From NCBI GenBank assembly GCA_023481285.1, contig JAMCWL010000045.1, positions 1 to 53,516 of the forward strand: DNA of 53,516 nucleotides. The letters are read 5' to 3'. Positions 46,202 through 53,516 of this stretch are shown piece after piece. Made by a program: the position numbers and the translations under genes. Within the stretch, counting starts at the first letter, position 1, and the number at the start of each line of letters is the position of its first letter. The notes under the pieces are model-generated. The model was not told the DNA's origin. It made no database searches and saw only the letters and a program-made list of their open reading frames with translations. Source of the DNA: Actinomycetota bacterium. Lineage in GTDB: Bacteria > Actinomycetota > Aquicultoria > Aquicultorales > JAMCWL01.

Positions 46202-47311
46202 ATGCAAAAAGCAGCAGGAGGGCGTAGACACCGCGATATTTTCGTGCTGGACACGAACGTTTTGCTCTACAACCCGAAAGCGATCTTCGCTTTTCCAGGA
46301 GCGGACGTCATCATACCCGATCAGGTTCTTGCCGAGCTAGACCGGCTTAAGACCACCCGGGCCGACAAGGAGCTCCGATTCCGGGGGCGGGAATTCTCCC
46401 GCATCCTCTTCGATCTCTCGGAATCTGGGAAGCTGACGGAGGGCGTCAAGTTTGGCGAGGACTCCCGTTTGAGGGTCGTCATATTCGACCCGCATAAAGT
46501 GCCCGAGAGCCTCTCCGGCAAGAATACAGACGACCGCATCCTCGGTATAGTCTACCAGTTGCAGAAGGAGAAGCCGGGTCGCGGGGTAACGATCGTCACC
46601 AATGACCTGAATATGTTGGTCAAAGCCCAGATGCTCGATATCCCGGTCACGCACTCGGGTGAGGAGTTCGCTTACGGCCGACTCAAGCGAAGTTTCGTCT
46701 GGTTGAATACGCAGAAAAAAGCTCTCTCCGCTATCGCGGTCATACTTGTGCTCGCCACGGCCATAGTCTTTTCTCAAAATATCTACGATACGGCGGCGCG
46801 GAACCAGACTCAGACGCCCGCAAGGGTCCGTGCTCAGCTTCAGCAGATTCAAGCTCAGGAGCAACAGCTTAAGGCTCAGGAGAACGGCTACCAGATGATC
46901 CTGGATAGGAATCCGAAGGATCTCCAGTCGCTCATCGGCCTCGGCAACGTCAACTTTGACCGCGGTGAAGTTTACCAGGATCCAAAGTATTATCAAAAAG
47001 CGGTCGATTACTACCTAAAAGCGCTCGAGATCGACCCGAAGAACGTAAACGCTAGGTTGTACATGGGAATCGAATACTACAAGCTGGCCATGTTCGACAT
47101 AGCGCTGGGAGAGTTCAAAAAAATTATCTCCTATCAGCCGAATAACGAGCTGGCCCACTTCTACGCGGGGTCGATACTGATGCAAAAAAGCGATTATAAG
47201 GGAGCGCTCCCCCACTTGAAGAAGTACCAGGAGATAGCTCCAAACGGAAGTGCAGCCGGGCAGGTGGCCCACTTCCTTGAACAGATACCGAAAGAGCTAT
47301 TAAAACAGTAA
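46202..47311 (+). CDS. PIN domain - TM - TPR repeat fusion protein
   Basis: DIFVLDTNVLLYNPKAIFAFPGADVIIPDQVLAELDRLK..TNDLNMLVKA; TM KKALSAIAVILVLATAIVF; TPRs YYQKAVDYYLKALEIDPKNVNARLYMG. Confidence 0.85.
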   Translation: MQKAAGGRRHRDIFVLDTNVLLYNPKAIFAFPGADVIIPDQVLAELDRLKTTRADKELRFRGREFSRILFDLSESGKLTEGVKFGEDSRLRVVIFDPHKVPESLSGKNTDDRILGIVYQLQKEKPGRGVTIVTNDLNMLVKAQMLDIPVTHSGEEFAYGRLKRSFVWLNTQKKALSAIAVILVLATAIVFSQNIYDTAARNQTQTPARVRAQLQQIQAQEQQLKAQENGYQMILDRNPKDLQSLIGLGNVNFDRGEVYQDPKYYQKAVDYYLKALEIDPKNVNARLYMGIEYYKLAMFDIALGEFKKIISYQPNNELAHFYAGSILMQKSDYKGALPHLKKYQEIAPNGSAAGQVAHFLEQIPKELLKQ

Positions 47312-47325
47312 ACGAAAGGCGTATA

Positions 47326-48243
47326 ATGACGAATCACGATCTCTTGATTATCGGTGGAGGGCCGGCCGGGCTCGCGGCGGGCCTTTACGCGGCCAGGGCG
47401 CGGCTTTCCGTCCTTCTCATCGAAAAGGAGATGGTCGGGGGGCAGATGGCGACGACAGAGCTGATCGAGAATTATCCTGGCTTTTCCGAGGGTTCGTCCG
47501 GCGTTGAACTGGCTGAAAAGATGAGGGAGCAAGCCGAGCGATTCGGCCTCAGAATTGAGCTGGACGAGGTGATGTCCGTCGATTTCACGCGTCCAGAAAT
47601 GGCTGTCACGCTGGGGGACGGCGAGCGGACGGGACGAGCCGCGATAATCGCGACGGGACGTCGACCCCAACTCCTTGGTGTTCCCGGGGAGATCGAGTTG
47701 AGGGGTAGGGGCGTATCCTACTGCGCGACTTGCGACGGCCCTTTCTTCCGGGATAAGCGGATAGTGGTCGTCGGAGGAGGCAATTCGGCCATCGAAGAGG
47801 CGCTCTACCTATCCCGCTTTGCCTCCGAGGTCGTGGTCGTCCACCGGCGCGATAAGCTACGCGCCGACCGTGTCCTTCAAGAAAGGTCGTTCAACAACAA
47901 GAAGATGCGCTTCGTCTGGGATTCCGTCGTAACCTCCATCGAGGGCGACGGAAAGGTCGAGGCGCTCGCGGTAAGGAACGTCAAGACGGGAAAGACCGCG
48001 TCGATAGCGACGGATGGCGTCTTTGTCTACGTCGGCAATCTGCCGAATACCGAGGTTTTTAAGGATGAGATCGAGCTCGATGAGCGGGGCTACGTGATCG
48101 TCGACCCGGAGCTCGCGACATCCGCGAGGGGCGTCTTTGCCGCCGGCGACGTTCGCGTCGGGCCGGCCAAGCAGGTGGCGACGGCGGTCGGCGACGGGGC
48201 GCTGGCGGTGATCTCCGCCGAGCGCTATCTTGAGAATGTCTAA
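47326..48243 (+). CDS. trxB: Thioredoxin-disulfide reductase
   Basis: LLIIGGGPAGLAAGLYAARA; redox CATC (SYCATCDGPFF). Confidence 0.97.
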   Translation: MTNHDLLIIGGGPAGLAAGLYAARARLSVLLIEKEMVGGQMATTELIENYPGFSEGSSGVELAEKMREQAERFGLRIELDEVMSVDFTRPEMAVTLGDGERTGRAAIIATGRRPQLLGVPGEIELRGRGVSYCATCDGPFFRDKRIVVVGGGNSAIEEALYLSRFASEVVVVHRRDKLRADRVLQERSFNNKKMRFVWDSVVTSIEGDGKVEALAVRNVKTGKTASIATDGVFVYVGNLPNTEVFKDEIELDERGYVIVDPELATSARGVFAAGDVRVGPAKQVATAVGDGALAVISAERYLENV

Positions 48244-48315
48244 TAACCGCGAGCCCGGGTAAAGGGGCCAGCGGCTCGGAAGTTACGTTTCAGGAGCGGT
48301 AACCGAGGGGGTAAA

Positions 48316-48645
48316 GTGAGCGAAAACGTTTTTGAAGTAAGCGATGGTGACTTCGAGGCGAAAGTCATTAAATCAAGCAAACCGGCGCTAGTCGACTTTT
48401 GGGCTCCCTGGTGCGGCCCCTGCCGCGTCGCCTCGCCAGTCGTCGAGCAGGTAGCCTCCGAGCATCATGACAAAATGCTCTTCGCGAAGCTAAACGTGGA
48501 CGAAAATCCAAAGACGGCGGCCGAATTCGAGGTTCTCTCTATTCCAACTTTTATACTCTTTGAAAAGGGCAAGCCGGTCAAGAGATTCGTTGGAGCCATG
48601 CCGAAAGACCGGTTCGTCGCCGAGCTTAAAACATGGCTTGGGTAG
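48316..48645 (+). CDS. trxA: Thioredoxin
   Basis: ALVDFWAPWCGPCRVASPVVEQ. Confidence 0.98.
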   Translation: MSENVFEVSDGDFEAKVIKSSKPALVDFWAPWCGPCRVASPVVEQVASEHHDKMLFAKLNVDENPKTAAEFEVLSIPTFILFEKGKPVKRFVGAMPKDRFVAELKTWLG

Positions 48646-48652
48646 ATGCGTC

Positions 48653-49087
48653 ATGAAGGTACTTGTTATCGACGGCATGGGCGGGTCGATCGGCTCGCAG
48701 ATCGTCTCCCGACTCCGGGAAGCCCTGCCGGAAGAGACGGAGATAGAGGTGCTCGGCACGAACGCCGTGGCGACGGCGAATATGATGAAGGCGGGAGCCA
48801 ACCGGGGCGCTTCCGGGGAGAACGCATTCCGGGTAACCGCACCCGGAGCCGATCTGATCATCGGCCCAGTCGGCATCAGCATCCCCGATTCATTCATGGG
48901 CGAGCTCTCCCCGGCAATGGCCGAGGCCGTTTCGCTCTCCCCGGCCAAGAAGCTTCTCTTGCCGCTAACTCAACCGGGCATTGAGATCGTCGGGGCGAAG
49001 GGCCAGCCGCTGCCCCACCTGCTGGACGAGGCCGTCGAACTAATCAAATTGACCCTTGGCATAGAGGAGGTGAAGGAGCGTGTGTGA
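48653..49087 (+). CDS. DUF3842 family protein
   Basis: MKVLVIDGMGGSIGSQIVSRLREALPEETEIEVLGTNAVATANMMKAGA. Confidence 0.85.
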   Translation: MKVLVIDGMGGSIGSQIVSRLREALPEETEIEVLGTNAVATANMMKAGANRGASGENAFRVTAPGADLIIGPVGISIPDSFMGELSPAMAEAVSLSPAKKLLLPLTQPGIEIVGAKGQPLPHLLDEAVELIKLTLGIEEVKERV

Positions 49088-49283
49088 GGCGAACGTCTAC
49101 ATGGAAAAAGACGGCGAGCTTGAAGTTCTGATGGAGAACGTGGCTTCAATAACGCCGCTCGAGGATCGCCTCCTCCTTGTCGACCTCTTCGGCGAACAGA
49201 AGAGAGTGAAAGCCGAGCTTAAAGAGTTGAGGCTCCTCGACCATAAAGTCATTCTGGCCCCGACTGAGGCCCCGACTGAGTAG
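49080..49283 (+). CDS. CooT-family nickel-binding protein
   Basis: MCEANVYMEKDGELEVLMENVASITPLEDRLLLVDLFGEQKRVKAELKELRLLDHKVIL. Confidence 0.9.
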   Translation: MCEANVYMEKDGELEVLMENVASITPLEDRLLLVDLFGEQKRVKAELKELRLLDHKVILAPTEAPTE

Positions 49284-49349
49284 TTGCCCGACGGCGAGGA
49301 GTCTGCTAAAATAAGAGAAATTCCAAAGGCCGTGACTACGCGGCAAAAG

Positions 49350-49398
49350 CCACGAAGGCTGCGAGCGGAAATCCGCTTACCTCGTGGTTTTCTTTTTT
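49350..49398 (+). terminator. Strong intrinsic terminator/attenuator just before the SD of the next gene
   Basis: CCACGA(A)GG...AGCGG-AAAT-CCGCT...CC-TCGTGG followed by TTTTCTTTTTT. Confidence 0.75.
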
Positions 49399-49411
49399 GA
49401 TGGGAGGTGCG

Positions 49412-49678
49412 ATGCAGATGTGCTCGACGGGAATCAACACGGCCGATTATAAGCTGGTCCTGCACCAGCAGGAGGAGCTCGCCAAGCACCTAGCCAAGAA
49501 CCTGAAGCAATGGTCCGACCTGGCGACCATGATGGGTCAGGCGGAGTTGGGCGAGAGGATCTCCGAGGCCTCAACAAAAGCGACCGAAGCTGCCGAGTCG
49601 ATCCACGGAGCCGCCCACGAGATCGATCATCTACACGATGACGACCACGATCACGGCGTAACGGTCACGAAGGTGTAA
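49412..49678 (+). CDS. Small alpha-helical protein with HLHDDDHDH metal-binding-like tail
   Basis: GGGAGG SD; sits between CooT and CbiM genes. Confidence 0.7.
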   Translation: MQMCSTGINTADYKLVLHQQEELAKHLAKNLKQWSDLATMMGQAELGERISEASTKATEAAESIHGAAHEIDHLHDDDHDHGVTVTKV

Positions 49679-49756
49679 GCAAGTTTCTTGAATAGCCGTG
49701 TGAAGCGGCTTAAGTCCTCGAAGGGCTACCGGCTCGATCCTTTTAAGGAGGCATAA

Positions 49757-50755
49757 ATGCATATTCCGGATGGCTACCTCGGTCCGCAGACCTACGGTAC
49801 GCTCTACGCGGCGATGACGCCGATCTGGATCATTGCCGCCCGCAAGGTTAAAGCGACGCTCAAGTCGAGACAAGTCCCATTATTGGCGCTGGGAGCCGCC
49901 CTCGCCTTCGTCATCCAGATGTTCAACGTCCCCGTAGTCGGGGGCTCGACGGGTCACGCGGTCGGCGCCACCGTCATCGCCATCGTCCTGGGGCCATGGG
50001 CGGCGATCATCGCGACATCGCTCACCCTGACCATCCAGGCTCTTCTTTTCGGCGACGGCGGCATCACCCTGATCGGGGCGAACTCGTTCAACATGGCTTT
50101 TCTCGTGCCCTTCGTCGGCTACTATACCTACCGGCTTATCGCCGGAGATCAACCATCCGAAAGGCGCAGGGTTATAGCGGCCGGCATCGCAGGTTATCTA
50201 TCCATTAACGCCGGCGCCGTTTCGGCGGGGATCATGCTCGGAATTCAGCCCCTCATCGCCCACGGAGCCGACGGCCGCCCCCTCTACGCTCCATATTCTC
50301 TCTCGGTGGCCGTACCCATCATGGCAGTGGAGCACCTGCTTTTCTTCGGCTTTGTCGAGGCACTCGCCACCGCCCTCATAGTAGGCTACCTGGCGCGCAT
50401 GGACAGGTCGCTCGTGGAAATGCGCCCGGCCGCAAAACCACTCAGATGGCTGTGGACGGCTATCGGGGTCCTCGTGCTCTTGACCCCTCTCGGAGCGCTG
50501 GCTCCCGGGACAGCCTGGGGCGAGTGGAGCGCCGCAGAGCTTAAGAAAATGCTCGGCTTCGTCCCGGCGGGCCTCGCGCGCCTCGAGGGATCTTGGGGGG
50601 CGCTGATGTCCGGCTACTCGACTCCGGGAATCGGTAGCCCCCTCATCGGCTACCTCGTGGCCGCGGCCGTCGGCACGGCCATCGTGATCGCCATAGCCTG
50701 GCTGCTTGGCAGAGCGCTCTCCAAGAAGGATGAGCGAAATGCACGGGAGGGATGA
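49757..50755 (+). CDS. cbiM: Energy-coupling factor nickel/cobalt transporter, CbiM/NikM with C-terminal NikN/PDGLE-like part
   Basis: MHIPDGYLGPQTYGTLYAAMTPIW; GANSFNMAFLVP; C-terminal TM extension with GIGSPLIGYLVAAAVG. Confidence 0.93.
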   Translation: MHIPDGYLGPQTYGTLYAAMTPIWIIAARKVKATLKSRQVPLLALGAALAFVIQMFNVPVVGGSTGHAVGATVIAIVLGPWAAIIATSLTLTIQALLFGDGGITLIGANSFNMAFLVPFVGYYTYRLIAGDQPSERRRVIAAGIAGYLSINAGAVSAGIMLGIQPLIAHGADGRPLYAPYSLSVAVPIMAVEHLLFFGFVEALATALIVGYLARMDRSLVEMRPAAKPLRWLWTAIGVLVLLTPLGALAPGTAWGEWSAAELKKMLGFVPAGLARLEGSWGALMSGYSTPGIGSPLIGYLVAAAVGTAIVIAIAWLLGRALSKKDERNAREG

Positions 50756-50759
50756 TTGA

Positions 50760-51671
50760 ATGGGCGGCCGCAAGCCCCGGTTCTCCGCCCTTTGGACATC
50801 CGGCAAAGACTTCTTCTGCCATTGCTGCTCCACGGGCTTCCGGCGCTCTTCCTCTTTCGCCCGTAAAGCGGCTGATGGCATCGGCAAGGCCGTGGCGGAC
50901 GTTCTGGCCGACGACGAGGTGGCCGCGCGGGATGGCGCTCTCCAAAAAGTTGATCCCAGAGTAAAGCTCACGCTCCTCGCCATCCTCGCCGTCACGGCGA
51001 GCCTCATTCACTCTCCCGCCCTCCTCGCCATTCTATATGGTATTGGGCTCGTCCTGGCCCGGCTATCCCGAGTGGAGGTCGCCTCGCTCGCGCGGAAGGT
51101 CTGGTTTTCCGCGGGCTTCTTCGCGGCCGTCATCGCTTTGCCGGCGACGACGTCATCCATAACGCCCGGGCCGATCTTCGTCGCGCTCGGTCCCATCGCC
51201 ATCAGCGAGCCTGGAATTCTCGGCGCAACCACCCTCGTGTTGAGAGTGGTTGCCTCGGCCAACTTCGCGCTCCTCATAGCGCTAACGACGCGCTGGCCGG
51301 ACATCTTAAGAGGGCTCTCGGCCCTCAAGGTTCCGGAGGTCTTCGTCACGACTCTCGGGATGTCGCAGCGGTACGCGATCTCCCTTTTAAGAACGGTTCA
51401 TCAGCTTCATCTCGCCAAAGAGAGCCGTACGATAGGCCGCTTCCCCGCTTCAGAGGAGCGGCGCTGGGTAGCCGGAAGAATGGCTTTCGTCGTGAAGAAG
51501 TCGGTAAAGATGAGCGACGAAGTCTACAATGCGATGCTCTCCCGGGGCTACTCGGGCAGCATCCATGCTCTCTCGCCGCTCAAGGCGGGGGCGCGCGATC
51601 TTGCCTGGCTTCTATCGGCCGTCCTTTTGAGCATGGCGCTTATCCTGATAAACTACCGGGTGGTAATCTGA
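50760..51671 (+). CDS. cbiQ: CbiQ-type transmembrane (ECF-T) component
   Basis: DPRVKLTLLAILAVTASLIHSP...MSDEVYNAMLSRGYSG. Confidence 0.9.
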   Translation: MGGRKPRFSALWTSGKDFFCHCCSTGFRRSSSFARKAADGIGKAVADVLADDEVAARDGALQKVDPRVKLTLLAILAVTASLIHSPALLAILYGIGLVLARLSRVEVASLARKVWFSAGFFAAVIALPATTSSITPGPIFVALGPIAISEPGILGATTLVLRVVASANFALLIALTTRWPDILRGLSALKVPEVFVTTLGMSQRYAISLLRTVHQLHLAKESRTIGRFPASEERRWVAGRMAFVVKKSVKMSDEVYNAMLSRGYSGSIHALSPLKAGARDLAWLLSAVLLSMALILINYRVVI

Positions 51672-52489
51672 TGAATGAAATGCTCAAACTGACCGATGTC
51701 GAACACGCATATGCCGGAGGCATCACGGCCCTTTCCCGGATAAACCTCGCCATTCGCCCCGGCGAGCACGTCTCGATCATCGGGGCGAACGGTTCGGGAA
51801 AGTCGACGCTCCTGAAGATGATGAACGGCCTTGTCTTCCCATCGAGCGGCGAGGTCACCGCTTACGAACGTCGGCTCACGGAAGAAGCTCTAGAAGAGCC
51901 CGCATTTCGCCGCGAGTTCCGGTCGCGAGTCGGCTTCGTATTTCAAGACGCCGACGTCCAGCTCTTCTGCCCGAGCGTCTTCGATGAGCTTACATTCGGA
52001 CCCCTTCAATTGGAGATACCCGCAGTGGAGATCGAACGTCGAGTCGGTGACGTCGCACGCGCCTTGCGCATCGATGGGCTGCTTGCTCGGGCTCCCTACG
52101 GCCTCTCCGGGGGGGAGAAAAAGCGGGTGGCGATAGCGTCGGTCTTGACCATCGAGCCGGAAGTCCTGCTTCTCGACGAGCCGACCAACGCGCTCGACCC
52201 TAGGAGCCAGGTCTGGCTATTGAACCTCCTTTTCGAGTTGAAGCGGGAGGGGAAGACCGTGGTGGCTGCGACCCATGACCTATCGATCGTCGAAGATTTC
52301 GCCGACCGCGTCGTCGTCCTCTCCGAGGCGCACGAGGTGGTAGCCGACGGCCCTACCCGCGAAGTGCTAGCCGACCGGGAGCTTCTGCTCTCCGTCAACC
52401 TGATACACGAACACGCTCACCGTCACGGTGAGGTCATCCACATGCACGAGCACGGCCACGCCACCGGCCTCGACCATGGCCACAAGTAG
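51671..52489 (+). CDS. cbiO: CbiO/NikO ATP-binding protein with His-rich C-terminus
   Basis: GANGSGKSTLLKMMNGL; LSGGEKKRVAIASVL; tail HEHAHRHGEVIHMHEHGHATGLDHGHK. Confidence 0.94.
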   Translation: MNEMLKLTDVEHAYAGGITALSRINLAIRPGEHVSIIGANGSGKSTLLKMMNGLVFPSSGEVTAYERRLTEEALEEPAFRREFRSRVGFVFQDADVQLFCPSVFDELTFGPLQLEIPAVEIERRVGDVARALRIDGLLARAPYGLSGGEKKRVAIASVLTIEPEVLLLDEPTNALDPRSQVWLLNLLFELKREGKTVVAATHDLSIVEDFADRVVVLSEAHEVVADGPTREVLADRELLLSVNLIHEHAHRHGEVIHMHEHGHATGLDHGHK

Positions 52490-52601
52490 TCGCCTGGCCG
52501 GACATACCCTCGGGTGCTACTCGGGCTGTTCGGCTTTTTCTTCGATCCCCGCGATGTGCTATCCTTTTTATGCGTTGAACTAATTCACAAGCGGAGCGGA
52601 C

Positions 52602-53513
52602 GTGACTGAGATCGTGGTGAGGCGGCACGTTCATATCAAAGGCGTCGTCCAAGGGGTGGGTTTTCGTCCCTTCATCTACCAGCTCGCGCGCGAGCACGCC
52701 CTTACCGGTTGGGTTTTGAACGACTCCTCGGGCGTGATCGTCGAGGTGGAGGGTTCGCCAGCCGACGTCGAGGCTTTTATCGAAGAAATCCCCTCAAAAG
52801 CGCCCCCACTGGCCAGACTTGAATCGCTCGATTTGAGCGAGGTGCCAGCGGACGGCGACATCGCCTTCACGATCAGAAAGAGCCGGGAGGAGGAGGGCGA
52901 GTTCGTCCTCGTCTCGCCCGATATCGCCACATGCGACGATTGCGTGGCCGAGCTCTTCGACCCGGCCGACAGGCGCCATCGCTATCCCTTCATCAACTGC
53001 ACGAACTGCGGCCCCCGCTTCACGATCATCGAGGATATTCCCTACGACCGGCCCAAGACGACAATGAAGAAGTTCCCGATGTGTCCCGACTGCCTTCAAG
53101 AGTACGAGGACCCGATGGACCGGCGCTTTCACGCTCAGCCGAACGCCTGCCCGACCTGCGGACCAAGATTGGAGCTCCGCATTCGTGCCCACGACTTGGA
53201 CCCGGAAAGCATGACCCCGACCGATTTCAAGGCCGTCGAGACGGACGATCCGGTAAAGAAGACAATTGGGCTGCTCGCCGAGGGCAAGATCGTGGCTATC
53301 AAGGGGCTGGGCGGTTTCCACCTTGCTTGCGATGCCCGGAATGAGGCGGCCGTCGCCGAGCTTCGCCGGCGGAAGCACCGCTATGGCAAGCCGCTCGCGA
53401 TCATGGCCGCCGACGTCGATACGGCCAGGAAGTTCTGCCGCGTGAGCGAAGACGAGGCCGGGATTTTAGCGACCCCACAGCGGCCGATAGTGCTACTGGA
53501 AACCAAAAAATGA
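52602..53513 (+). pseudogene. hypF: Carbamoyltransferase HypF, N-terminal part only; ORF ends prematurely inside the YrdC-like domain at an A6 run (3 bp before window end)
   Basis: Acylphosphatase VHIKGVVQGVGFRPFIYQLA; CDDC and CTNCGPR zinc-finger motifs; YRYPFINCTNCGPRFTI-like region; GTG start. Confidence 0.9.
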
Positions 53514-53516
53514 GAC

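Noticed and set aside
49321-49398. Possible c-di-GMP-I (GEMM) riboswitch because of ACGCGGCAAAAGCCACGAAGG
   Set aside because: Core ACGCAAAGCC is interrupted and the GNRA/receptor parts are not evident; reported as attenuator of unknown ligand instead.
50198-51007. 269-aa minus-strand ORF
   Set aside because: Antisense to cbiM/cbiQ; charged low-complexity shadow translation.
1-53516. CRISPR arrays, tRNA, rRNA, prophage or intact transposase genes
   Set aside because: None seen by eye on either strand; short repeats found are palindromic or degenerate and not spacer-repeat arrays.

Overview
53.5 kb bacterial chromosomal window, probably from an Actinobacteriota-like or other deep-branching lineage (inference). 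Main content: (1) a minus-strand purine operon purD-purE-purB-(nitroreductase)-purC-purL-purQ-purF-purM-purN-purH, with purA nearby. purL carries a duplicated PurS-like N-terminus. purQ is split by a +1 in a G7 homopolymer. (2) A cell-envelope/glycan module on the plus strand: a cysteine-free exosortase (XrtG-like) homologue, a cellulose-synthase-like GT2 with an NG-repeat tail, a membrane-anchored bactofilin-like protein, and two tandem giant '6-PTPS-related'/YfhO-like membrane proteins. A third paralogue and a GT39 lie about 9 kb upstream. (3) Replication/ribosome genes dnaB-rplI-rpsR-ssb-rpsF (with a candidate S6:S18 leader), ychF, DUF951, ACT, DUF711, a roadblock protein, csp, archaeal-type PEP carboxylase, a STAS protein and lon. 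(4) A PIN-TM-TPR fusion, trxB, trxA. (5) A nickel module DUF3842-CooT-(His-rich small protein)-NikMN/CbiM-CbiQ-CbiO-hypF, preceded by a terminator/attenuator-like leader; hypF stops early at an A6 run at the window edge. The best candidate for an undescribed system is the Cys-less exosortase/GT2/bactofilin-like/PTPS-related locus (about 22.7-31.7 kb). A second recurrent signal is that several different palindromic or degenerate repeat tracts begin at, or within a few nt of, stop codons. No tRNA, rRNA, CRISPR or intact transposase gene was recognised.
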